Virus record (IMG/VR): IMGVR_UViG_3300030098_003782
Span: 1-64,000 of that record
Strand: one strand, 5' to 3'
Source of the DNA: a virus
Length of the DNA: 64,000 nt
A program made the position numbers and the translations under genes. Positions 17,275 through 23,438 of this stretch are shown here, in pieces. The notes under the pieces were generated by a model. The model was not told the DNA's origin. It saw nothing but the letters and a program-made list of their open reading frames with translations, and searched no databases. The stretch's first letter is position 1; each line of letters starts with the position of its first letter.

Positions 17275-17383
17275 CTATTTGTTCTACTTTTAAATTAACT
17301 AATTCACCATTTTTATCTTGGATTACAATTATTACATAAGGATCTGCTTCAAAAAAAGAAAATACTAATCCAAAATACATCAT
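17267..17383 (-). CDS. Very small protein (38 aa)
   Basis: ATG at 17383 overlaps the TGA of the upstream gene (ATGA) and the TAG at 17267 overlaps the start of the zinc-ribbon gene by 8 bases. This is the same coupling pattern as the rest of this run. The peptide starts MMYFGLVFSFFEADPYVII and ends NLKVEQIDE. It looks like a single small beta-type domain. The gene fills what would otherwise be the only gap in the cluster. Function unknown. Confidence 0.55.
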   Translation of the reverse strand: MMYFGLVFSFFEADPYVIIVIQDKNGELVNLKVEQIDE

Positions 17384-17712
17384 TTTTTATTTATCGTTAT
17401 TTCTACAATATCTGTATCTGGGTCTAAAAAAGGATTTAATGTGTATATATTTCCTTTTTTTAACATTGTACCTTTATCTTTAAAACTTTTTACATAGTTA
17501 TTTAAAGTATTGTAATCTTTAATCCCCACCATTCTAGCTACTTCTTTTTTATTTCTAACACTACATAAATTTATTTCTTCTGTAATATTATTAACATCTA
17601 TAAAAGATGCTAATATTTTTAATTCTTTTTCTGTTAAATTAAAAATACCATTCCATAATTGAATATACTTATATGTACTGTCTATATTAACTTTTATTTT
17701 TTTCTTTTTCAT
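17380..17712 (-). CDS. Putative winged-helix DNA-binding protein (110 aa)
   Basis: The segment FNLTEKELKILASFI, followed by RNKKEVARMVGIKDYNTLNN and VKSFKDKGTMLKKGNIYTLNP, gives a helix, a helix-turn-helix and a beta wing, the layout of a winged helix-turn-helix. Both termini are basic. It lies in the promoter-proximal part of the late block, so a role as late transcription factor is possible but unproven. Confidence 0.6.
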   Translation of the reverse strand: MKKKKIKVNIDSTYKYIQLWNGIFNLTEKELKILASFIDVNNITEEINLCSVRNKKEVARMVGIKDYNTLNNYVKSFKDKGTMLKKGNIYTLNPFLDPDTDIVEITINKK

Positions 17713-17896
17713 TTTCTAATATTTCAATTAATTTTTTGTCTCCTACCATAGGTCTAGCTCCTTTTTGTATTTTATACTCTTCAGGTTTAAATATACACTT
17801 AACCTCTGTAATAATATTATTAGAGTTTCTTTTAACAATCCATCTTCTACCTCTTACGGTACCTTGTTTTTTTAATACTTTTACTAGTGTTGACAT
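17687..17896 (-). CDS. Small basic protein (69 aa)
   Basis: Lys/Arg-rich protein with a beta-type N-terminal half (GTVRGRRWIVKRNSNN, IITEVKCIFKPEEY) and a helical Lys/Glu tail. No family recognised. It overlaps the winged-helix gene by 26 bases. A nucleic-acid-binding role is suggested only by charge. Confidence 0.5.
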   Translation of the reverse strand: MSTLVKVLKKQGTVRGRRWIVKRNSNNIITEVKCIFKPEEYKIQKGARPMVGDKKLIEILENEKEKNKS

Positions 17897-17899
17897 AAT

Positions 17900-18031
17900 T
17901 TATATTATTTTATTTCCTGTTATTAAACATATATGTTTATCCTTAGTTGTAAATAATCTGCGTTTACATTCTTTATTATGAAAACCTAAGTAATGTAAAA
18001 ATTTATATTTTCTTAATAAGTTTCTAAACAT
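17900..18031 (-). CDS. Very small basic protein (43 aa)
   Basis: An open frame from ATG 18031 to TAA 17900 (MFRNLLRKYKFLHYLGFH... to LITGNKII). Its start overlaps the stop of the upstream 80-residue gene by 8 bases, the same overlap seen elsewhere in this cluster. The peptide is strongly basic with aromatic residues and two cysteines. Function unknown. The opposite-strand frame here has no such context. Confidence 0.5.
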   Translation of the reverse strand: MFRNLLRKYKFLHYLGFHNKECKRRLFTTKDKHICLITGNKII

Positions 18032-18266
18032 CTTTAAATATTATTTTTGCTCTACCATTCTCTATACTAATAGAAGCTGTTTTAGATTGCCTATTAAATT
18101 CTTCAATATATTCAGATATATTTTCTTTATCACATATATATGATAAAAATACCTGTAATTCCTTAGCAGCTAGTCTAGCAGAATCTCTAATTTCTTCTGC
18201 TTTAACCTTAGCATCTAATAAGCTTTGAAAGTCTTCTATTGATATAGTAACAGATCCGTTTACCAT
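18024..18266 (-). CDS. Small helical protein (80 aa)
   Basis: Begins with a beta-type stretch (MVNGSVTISIEDFQSLLDAK) followed by a long helix (EEIRDSARLAAKELQVFLSY) and a short C-terminal strand pair. No family recognised. It overlaps the GroES-like gene by 7 bases, so it is made from the same transcript. A partner or regulator of capsid assembly is possible by position only. Confidence 0.5.
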   Translation of the reverse strand: MVNGSVTISIEDFQSLLDAKVKAEEIRDSARLAAKELQVFLSYICDKENISEYIEEFNRQSKTASISIENGRAKIIFKDV

Positions 18267-18523
18267 TTACCTAATAGTTGATGTTCAGAAATCATTATAC
18301 AAGATTTTCCATCAAGTTCTACTAACATGGCTTCTGATCTAGGATCAACCATAGCGGTTTCACCTACTTTAACAAAACCACATTGTGGTCCTACAGCAAG
18401 TACCTCTAATATATTAGTGGAAATACTTTTTGCAGTACTCTCATCTAAAATAATTCCAGAATCTGTTGTTGATTTGCTTGGGTCTGGAAGGACAACCCAC
18501 GATCCGTTTGGTTTAAATTTCAT
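18260..18523 (-). CDS. GroES-like co-chaperonin (87 aa)
   Basis: The layout matches the GroES/Cpn10 beta barrel. The strand GSWVVLPDPSKSTTDSGIIL (8-27) corresponds to the V-L-P-D-P...S-G-I-x-L part, a mobile loop region spans about 28-36, and LEVLAVGPQCGFVKVGETAM (39-58) corresponds to the V-x-A-V-G-x...x-V-K-V-G-D segment. A final strand ends EHQLLGKW. T4 gp31 is the known phage precedent: it replaces host GroES so that GroEL can fold the capsid protein. It is the first gene of the late block, directly after the divergent regulatory region. Confidence 0.75.
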   Translation of the reverse strand: MKFKPNGSWVVLPDPSKSTTDSGIILDESTAKSISTNILEVLAVGPQCGFVKVGETAMVDPRSEAMLVELDGKSCIMISEHQLLGKW

Positions 18524-18541
18524 AGTCTATATATTTTTGTA

Positions 18542-18573
18542 CAAATATATAAACTATTTTTTTATAAATCCAA
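18542..18573 (-). promoter_or_regulatory. Possible Bacteroidota-type promoter for the late block
   Basis: The minus strand has TATATTTG (18542-18549), the TANNTTTG -7 box, about 19 bases before the GroES-like start codon. A TTG lies 21 bases upstream (18571-18573), slightly longer than the usual 17-19 spacing. The same TATATTTGTAC string occurs in the better-spaced promoter at 24624-24652. Confidence 0.4.
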
Positions 18574-18600
18574 ATATTTTTTATATTTTTTTCAATAGGG

Positions 18601-18840
18601 TATAATTTCCCCCCTTGATTTTCTCTATTTCAAGTTGTGATTTCCCTCTAGCAGTGCTCCTTTATTTAAGGGACCCAAGGATAGTAATACTGATGTTAAT
18701 TCACCGCACTTACCTGTGTGCAATCTATCCTAACTAGAGTTTATACGTTAACTCTTTTGCAATTACCGGAGAAAACTCTATCTCTATTTGAGACTACAAT
18801 CCGATGTCTAATCCCGTTTTTGGTTACCAGGGGATGAATG
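18601..18840. ncRNA. Candidate structured RNA or origin element
   Basis: A stretch richer in G and C than its surroundings with a series of short complementary arms: GGATAG/CTATCC (18679-18684 with 18725-18730, enclosing GCAC/GTGC), AGAGTT/AACTCT (18736-18741 with 18750-18755), GAGA/TCTC (18769-18772 with 18781-18784), AGAC/GTCT (18791-18794 with 18806-18809) and CCC/GGG (18813-18815 with 18831-18833). There is no coding frame and no tRNA pattern. Strand and function are not known. It could be an RNA or a folded DNA origin. Confidence 0.4.
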
Positions 18841-18904
18841 ATATTGCGATGCAAACATACAAAAAAATCCTAATAAAAAAAATAAAACATAAAAAATTTT
18901 TTTT

Positions 18905-18948
18905 GAGGGGGTTTGTGAACGTGTGAACCACTACCATCAAAGACCCCC
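18905..18948. promoter_or_regulatory. Hairpin upstream of the first early gene
   Basis: GGGGGTTTG pairs with CAAA(GA)CCCCC around an inner part containing GTGAACGTGTGAACCAC. It is 46 bases before the ATG at 18995. The neighbouring T-run is on the 5' side for the plus strand, so it is not a normal terminator for that strand. It may be an operator, an early RNA leader or part of an origin. Confidence 0.4.
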
Positions 18949-18994
18949 ACTTAGTTTCGATAATTTTATCACCCAACCTTAAAAATATAATAAC

Positions 18995-19219
18995 ATGGAA
19001 ACAACTAACAGTTCAATGGTATCAGTAGAATCATTCATCGTCACTAAGAATCCTAACTACTTCATCGTAACCTTCGAGGATACTGAGGTAGAGGTAGGGG
19101 ACGAACTACATGTAACTCAATTTAATACTAGACTTATTTTAAAATCTAATAAGGATAAGTATGAGAAACTCATGAAGAATGGAACTACCGTTAAAATGAA
19201 TACAACTCCTAGAGATTAG
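18995..19219 (+). CDS. Small early protein (74 aa)
   Basis: The first gene of the early block. It is a small beta-rich protein (FIVTKNPNYFIVTFEDTEVE...LILKSNKDKYEKLM) without a recognised family. Its codon use is more GC-rich than in its neighbours (for example AACTACTTCATCGTAACC), which together with its own terminator suggests strong early expression. A host take-over or DNA-binding role is speculation. Confidence 0.6.
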   Translation: METTNSSMVSVESFIVTKNPNYFIVTFEDTEVEVGDELHVTQFNTRLILKSNKDKYEKLMKNGTTVKMNTTPRD

Positions 19220-19236
19220 GGGTTGTATTTCTTTTT
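19199..19236 (+). terminator. Terminator overlapping the end of the 74-residue gene
   Basis: AATACAACTCC (19199-19209) pairs with GGGGTTGTATT (19219-19229) over 11 bp with one wobble, followed by TCTTTTTG. The left arm is inside the coding sequence, so the gene and its terminator are one compact unit. Confidence 0.8.
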
Positions 19237-19280
19237 GTTATGTCTTTGAAACACAAGTCTCGAGACATTCATAATACTTG

Positions 19281-19339
19281 TTGTGAGTTTGTGTGTGTGA
19301 GTGTGACAACCAAGTCACATTCACCACATTTTCCCACAA
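19281..19339. promoter_or_regulatory. Long imperfect inverted repeat
   Basis: TTGTGAGTTTGTGTGTGTGA...GTGAC pairs with GTCACATTCACCACATTTTCCCACAA around AACCAA. The central 9-bp stem is GAGTGTGAC/GTCACATTC. It lies between the terminator of the first early gene and the next small gene. It could be an operator or a structured leader. Confidence 0.45.
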
Positions 19340-19386
19340 TTTGACAATCAACTAGAATGTTAACATATAAATATATAACACAACCA

Positions 19387-19497
19387 ATGAAATTAAACAT
19401 TAAAACCTTTTGGATAACTACAATAGTTATGATAATTATAATCATAGCTATTAATATCTTTTTAAATCTATACTTATCAGGTGGATGTATAATATAA
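19387..19497 (+). CDS. Small membrane peptide (36 aa)
   Basis: ATG at 19387 opens MKLNIKTFWITTIVMIIIII, followed by AINIFLNLYLSGGCII and TAA. It has a short basic N-terminus and one long hydrophobic segment, so a single-pass inner-membrane peptide is expected. Its strand and spacing fit the early genes. The longer opposite-strand frame at 19269-19502 is probably its shadow. Candidate roles include superinfection exclusion or lysis timing, but nothing in the sequence decides. Confidence 0.5.
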   Translation: MKLNIKTFWITTIVMIIIIIAINIFLNLYLSGGCII

Positions 19498-19530
19498 AAC
19501 AAATAAATAACTAATTAAAACTTATCAATC
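19498..19530 (+). promoter_or_regulatory. Early leader motif, copy 1
   Basis: Contains ACAAATAAATAACTAATTA before the ATG at 19531. Close variants occur before the genes at 20011 (ACAAATAAAATTAACTAATTA, 19970-19990) and 20391 (ACAAATAACAATTAAAT... with AAATAACTAA, 20350-20385). It may be an early phage promoter or a translation enhancer. Confidence 0.35.
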
Positions 19531-19929
19531 ATGAAAGAAACAGAATTAGATACTAAGATCTTAAACAAAAACTTAGAAATAACTAGAGTAACTAAACAAC
19601 TTGATGATTTAACATCAGATTATGTTGAGTTAAAAGAAAAATTAAATCAAAAAGATAAAAGTTTACATTTCTTATTAACTGAAGTTCATGAAAGAATGTA
19701 TGAAATGACAGAATATTTTGAAAGATTACAACCAATCAAACTTAATCCAATAAATACAGATGAATTAGATTATTATAATAAAATAACAACTGATTTAACT
19801 GATGAAAAAGAAATGATAGAAACTAAACTATTTAGATTAAAAGACATAGATGAAATGACTGATTTTGATGATCAAACTAGTCGTTCAATCTTAAAAGATT
19901 TAAGAAAAGTAATTAAATCCCTTGAATAG
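19531..19929 (+). CDS. Early coiled-coil protein (132 aa)
   Basis: Almost entirely charged helix with heptad-like leucines (LDTKILNKNLEITRVTKQLD, TSDYVELKEKLNQKDKSLHF), and a second helical half rich in Asp, Glu, Lys and Thr. No catalytic motif or membrane segment. It is an independent unit with its own leader and a terminator that overlaps the stop codon. Function unknown. Confidence 0.6.
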   Translation: MKETELDTKILNKNLEITRVTKQLDDLTSDYVELKEKLNQKDKSLHFLLTEVHERMYEMTEYFERLQPIKLNPINTDELDYYNKITTDLTDEKEMIETKLFRLKDIDEMTDFDDQTSRSILKDLRKVIKSLE

Positions 19930-19946
19930 GGGTTTAATTACTATTT
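19908..19946 (+). terminator. Terminator overlapping the end of the coiled-coil gene
   Basis: AGTAATTAAATCCC (19908-19921) pairs with GGGGTTTAATTACT (19929-19942) with one mismatch or bulge. The stop codon lies in the loop. The following sequence is ATTTATAA, so the U-run is weak. Confidence 0.65.
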
Positions 19947-20010
19947 ATAATTAAACATTTATTACGACAAATAAAATTAACTAATTATAAACATTTAAAC
20001 AACAAACATT

Positions 20011-20217
20011 ATGAAAATTAAATTAAAAGGACAATGTGTAGACATTAAAAAGAACAGTATCGAAGAATTAACAAGATTACAAAAAGTAATAATCCAAGAG
20101 ATTAAACTAAATAATCGTAAGGTTAGAAAACAACTATTAGAATTATCACTAGGAATAGTTAACAAAAGAATCAGTGACATTGCTTACGATTTAGCATACG
20201 CTAACGAAGTACAATAA
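20011..20217 (+). CDS. Small early protein (68 aa)
   Basis: A basic helical protein (MKIKLKGQCVDIKKNSIEEL, then EIKLNNRKVRKQLLELSLGI, ISDIAYDLAYANEVQ). No family recognised. The start is well defined by an A-rich leader. It is followed directly by the folded intergenic element at 20224-20341. Confidence 0.55.
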   Translation: MKIKLKGQCVDIKKNSIEELTRLQKVIIQEIKLNNRKVRKQLLELSLGIVNKRISDIAYDLAYANEVQ

Positions 20218-20223
20218 CAATAT

Positions 20224-20341
20224 AAAGAATAGCTAACAGAATATCTGCAGAATTCCCCAAGATCGGGGTTAAACGTATTTTAACCTTAAATAACAGTATC
20301 TTAAAAGTCATATAAAGGATCAGGTGTGACAGCTATTCTTT
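20224..20341 (+). ncRNA. Candidate branched structured RNA
   Basis: A perfect 11-bp closing stem (AAAGAATAGCT 20224-20234 with AGCTATTCTTT 20331-20341) encloses CAGA/TCTG, CCCC/GGGG (20255-20258 with 20265-20268) and GGTTAAA/TTTAACC (20267-20273 with 20279-20285). The last two share two G residues, so they compete or stack. It lies in the 173-base gap between two early genes and the right arm runs into TTTTATT. It could be a riboswitch-like leader of the 208-residue gene, a terminator or a small RNA. Confidence 0.45.
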
Positions 20342-20390
20342 TATTAAAACAAATAACAATTAAATATTAATCAAATTAAATAACTAAATT

Positions 20391-21017
20391 ATGAAAAAAC
20401 CAGAAATTAACTCAGGGAGTTTAGAAACATTAGTAGAAGGAAACTGTCTACTAATAAATGCAAAAATTGTAGGACAAAATAAAGATAAAGTTCAATTACA
20501 ATTTGCAGAGAAAATATCAACAAGTAAAACTGAAGCTACTTCAGATGTTACAAGTTTAATATCATATTTCAATAGATATGATGATAGATTCTCATCAGGA
20601 GCACAAAGATCTTGGGCAGTAATGGATATTCAAGCTGCAACAGAAGATTATGGAATAGATTTTACAACTACAGGAGATTGGTATGAATCACAAGAAGGAA
20701 CAATGATGGATCTAAACATATTAAATCCAGTATTAAATAATGGAAGAATGGTAAGATTACAAATTGTAGAAACTACAGAGCCTAATCCTTATCAAGAAGC
20801 AAATGTTGAGAAAACATGTAAAACAAGAGGTAAAGGTGGATCACCAATTACTTATAAAGGTAATTATATTTGGAGAAATGTATATCCAGTAGGTGTTTTA
20901 TCTTTAGATGCTGTTATTCCTCATACATTATTGGAAGCAGATCCAGTTGAAGTTAAAATCGAAACAACTAATGAAGAAATGGTTGGTGAGTTAGAGACTG
21001 ATAATATTGGTCTTTAA
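20391..21017 (+). CDS. Early protein of unknown function (208 aa)
   Basis: An acidic, soluble protein with mixed beta/alpha pattern. Landmarks are ISYFNRYDDRFSSGAQRSWA (57-76), a Trp/Tyr segment TTTGDWYESQEGTMMDLNIL, and a Cys-containing basic loop KTCKTRGKGGSPITYKGNYI. No catalytic motif is recognised. It is an isolated unit with a structured leader and a strong terminator, and looks designed for high early expression. An OB-fold nucleic-acid-binding protein is conceivable but unproven. Confidence 0.6.
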   Translation: MKKPEINSGSLETLVEGNCLLINAKIVGQNKDKVQLQFAEKISTSKTEATSDVTSLISYFNRYDDRFSSGAQRSWAVMDIQAATEDYGIDFTTTGDWYESQEGTMMDLNILNPVLNNGRMVRLQIVETTEPNPYQEANVEKTCKTRGKGGSPITYKGNYIWRNVYPVGVLSLDAVIPHTLLEADPVEVKIETTNEEMVGELETDNIGL

Positions 21018-21028
21018 GTTATCTTAAG

Positions 21029-21071
21029 TATTAAAGGGAGTGAAGTGAGTAATAGCTCCCTTTAATATTTT
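21029..21071 (+). terminator. Terminator after the 208-residue gene
   Basis: TATTAAAGGGAG (21029-21040) pairs perfectly with CTCCCTTTAATA (21056-21067), followed by TTTTATTT. Confidence 0.85.
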
Positions 21072-21095
21072 ATTTATTAACTTAAAATATAAATT

Positions 21096-21320
21096 ATGTC
21101 AAAAATGGGATGGATAGCACAAATGATTGAAGATGGTAGTTATGAAATATTTAAACAATCATATAAAAATGCATCAAAAAATAATAGTGAATTCTTTAAA
21201 TTTGAAGGAGCAAATTGTGATATAAGTTTAGGTAAACATATTTGTAAATATGTAGATAATTATTTACTAGAACAACACAAATTAAATAAAAAATTAGAAA
21301 ATGATATACTTAATCAGTAA
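21096..21320 (+). CDS. Small protein preceding the DNA polymerase (74 aa)
   Basis: A helical protein with aromatic residues (MGWIAQMIEDGSYEIFKQSY, GKHICKYVDNYLLEQHKLNK). No family recognised. Its end overlaps the polymerase start by 20 bases, so it is translationally coupled and may be a replication accessory protein. Confidence 0.55.
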   Translation: MSKMGWIAQMIEDGSYEIFKQSYKNASKNNSEFFKFEGANCDISLGKHICKYVDNYLLEQHKLNKKLENDILNQ

Positions 21321-23193
21321 CACACAAAGTTTAAGTCCTAATTTTAAATCTGCTACAATAGATGATGTAGTAAACTATTGTAAAGATAAAGAAGTATTAG
21401 GCGTAGATACAGAAACAGAAGGAATGGACTTCACTTGTAAGAAAATGATAATGTTTCAAATAGGTGATGAAGATAATCAATATATAATTGACACAAGATT
21501 CATATCAATTGAACCATTAAGAGGCATCTTAGAGTCCAAAAATATTATTAAAATATTTCATAACGCCAAGTTTGATTATAAATTCATAAAAGCAACATCA
21601 AATATTGAACTTGAGTGTGTCTATGACACTTTCCTTGTTGAAAGAATATTAAATTGTGGTAAGGATGGGATGAAATATGGACTCAAAGATGTATGTAATA
21701 AATATTTAAATGTAGAATTAAATAAAGATGTAAGGAATCAATTTATTGGTCTAACTGGTCAACCTTATAAAGATGATCAAATAGTTTATGGTGCTAAAGA
21801 TGTAGAATATTTAATAAATATAAGAAAGCATCAATTACCATTAATAGATAAATATAAATTAAATAATGTAGTTGACTTAGAAAATGAAGCAGTATTAGCA
21901 TTCTCTGATATAGAATACAATGGTTTAGATTTAGATATAGAACAATGGAAAACATTAGAAGATATAAATACTACTGAAGCTGATGCTTTAGCTTTTAATT
22001 TAGATCAAGAAATAGTAGAAGATACTAAATTAGAAAAGTTTGTATCTAAATATATTCAAACAGATATGTTCACAGCTGTTGAAGACTTAAGAAAGGTTGA
22101 CGTTAAATGGACATCACCTAAACAAGTATTAAATGTATTTCAAACTATTATACCTAAACTTGAAAATGTAAATGGTAGAGAAATGTATAAATATAGATTT
22201 AAACATAATATTATAGATACATATATTAGATATAAAGAAGCAATGAAATTGTGTACATCATATGGACATAAATTCTTTGATAATTTATCATCAGATAATA
22301 AAATTCATACAAATTTTCATCAAATTCTAGACACAGGTAGAGTAAGCTCATCTAAACCTAACATGCAACAAATACCAGCAGATAATAGATTTAGGAATTG
22401 TTTTATTGCACCTGACGGATGGAGCTTTGTAAGTGCTGATTACTCAAGCCAAGAGTTAAATGTAATTGCCTTTGGATCTAAAGATCCTGTGTGGTTGGAG
22501 GCTTTAGAAGAAGGACAGGACTTACATTCTACCTGTGCAGAATTAGTATATGGAGATGAATGGACTAATGCAGCTGAAGATAATTGTCTTTATAATATAA
22601 ATAAATTTAAATGTAAATGTAAAAAACATCAAAAACTTAGAACAAATGTTAAAACAATTAATTTCGGTCTTGCTTATGGCATGGGTCCCAATAAGCTTGC
22701 TGATACTCTTAATATCAGTGTGGATGGAGCTAAAGAACTCATCGAAAAGTACTTCAAAGCGTTCCCAGCAATTAAAGGATTCTTAGATAAATTAGGTAAC
22801 TATGGTAAAAAATATGGTTATATTAAAACATTTCCTCCTTATAATAGGCGTAGATGGTTTACTAATTGGTATCCTAGAATATGGGATAATAAATCAGCTA
22901 GTATGCAATTAGGTACAATTGAACGTGCATCTAAAAATACACCTATTCAAGGAGCTAGTGCAGATATGACTAAACGTGCTTTAGTATTAATGCGAACATA
23001 TATTCAAAGTCGTAATATGCCAGTTAAATTAGTAATGACTGTACATGATCAGATAGATACTATTTGTCACAATGAATATTTAAATGAGTGGACAAGAGAT
23101 ATGCAAGCAATAATGGAAGAAGCTGCATTAGAAATAGTAACTAATGGCTTATTAAAAGCTGAAGTAACAGTAGATAAATGTTGGACAAAATAA
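21301..23193 (+). CDS. Family A DNA polymerase with 3'-5' exonuclease
   Basis: A 630-residue replicative polymerase. Exonuclease motifs: GVDTET (Asp36, Glu38), FHNAKFDYKF (Asp92) and YGAKD (Asp167). Polymerase motifs: TGRVSSSKPNMQQIP, motif A SADYSSQELN (Asp380), motif B KTINFGLAYG (Lys451, Tyr459) and motif C TVHDQID (His582, Asp583). Motif C usually reads HDE; here the Glu is Gln584, which is unusual. Between motifs A and B is a Cys/Lys-rich insertion (KFKCKCKKHQ) that could bind zinc or DNA. Family A is the polymerase type found in one part of the crAss-like group. Confidence 0.93.
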   Translation: MIYLISNTQSLSPNFKSATIDDVVNYCKDKEVLGVDTETEGMDFTCKKMIMFQIGDEDNQYIIDTRFISIEPLRGILESKNIIKIFHNAKFDYKFIKATSNIELECVYDTFLVERILNCGKDGMKYGLKDVCNKYLNVELNKDVRNQFIGLTGQPYKDDQIVYGAKDVEYLINIRKHQLPLIDKYKLNNVVDLENEAVLAFSDIEYNGLDLDIEQWKTLEDINTTEADALAFNLDQEIVEDTKLEKFVSKYIQTDMFTAVEDLRKVDVKWTSPKQVLNVFQTIIPKLENVNGREMYKYRFKHNIIDTYIRYKEAMKLCTSYGHKFFDNLSSDNKIHTNFHQILDTGRVSSSKPNMQQIPADNRFRNCFIAPDGWSFVSADYSSQELNVIAFGSKDPVWLEALEEGQDLHSTCAELVYGDEWTNAAEDNCLYNINKFKCKCKKHQKLRTNVKTINFGLAYGMGPNKLADTLNISVDGAKELIEKYFKAFPAIKGFLDKLGNYGKKYGYIKTFPPYNRRRWFTNWYPRIWDNKSASMQLGTIERASKNTPIQGASADMTKRALVLMRTYIQSRNMPVKLVMTVHDQIDTICHNEYLNEWTRDMQAIMEEAALEIVTNGLLKAEVTVDKCWTK

Positions 23194-23204
23194 AAATAAA
23201 TAAT

Positions 23205-23438
23205 ATGGATAAAGAATTAGTAGAATATTTCATTAATGAAATGATAGAAGATAAAGAATGGCATGATAGGTGGAAAGCAAATCATATTGAATTTGACAAC
23301 TATTTTAAATATAGTGGTAAAATTGAAGAAGATTCACCTAGTTATCAATTTGAATCTCAAAATGTTACTAAATATAATGATAAATTATATGAAATAAAAA
23401 TAAAAGAAAAAGAAAATGAACACATTAACACTATTTGA
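23205..23438 (+). CDS. Small acidic protein (77 aa)
   Basis: Charged, aromatic-rich protein (MDKELVEYFINEMIEDKEWH...NHIEFDNYFKYSGKIEEDSP). Function unknown. The start at 23205 is preferred over 23178 because it follows an AT-rich leader and avoids overlapping the polymerase. The end overlaps the helicase gene by 23 bases. Confidence 0.5.
   Translation: MDKELVEYFINEMIEDKEWHDRWKANHIEFDNYFKYSGKIEEDSPSYQFESQNVTKYNDKLYEIKIKEKENEHINTI

Larger units (their letters stand above)
18524..18994. other. Divergent intergenic region (471 bases) without a gene
   Basis: Separates the leftward late block from the rightward early block. From left to right it holds a probable late promoter (about 18542-18573), an AT tract, a relatively GC-rich and hairpin-rich stretch (18601-18840), an A-rich tract (18850-18900), and a further hairpin (18905-18948) before the first early gene. 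No tRNA or plausible open frame was found. It is the natural place for a replication origin and for control of both blocks. Confidence 0.7.

Noticed and set aside
18770-18840. tRNA-like or rRNA-like pattern on the minus strand of the divergent region (GGGATTAGACATCGG...TAGTCT)
   Set aside because: No acceptor stem, T-arm or continuous similarity could be built; only a short chance resemblance to the 16S rRNA ATTAGATACCC region.
19269-19502. 77-codon minus-strand frame with a hydrophobic segment
   Set aside because: It lies opposite the small plus-strand gene at 19387-19497 in a plus-strand block and covers the 19281-19339 inverted repeat.
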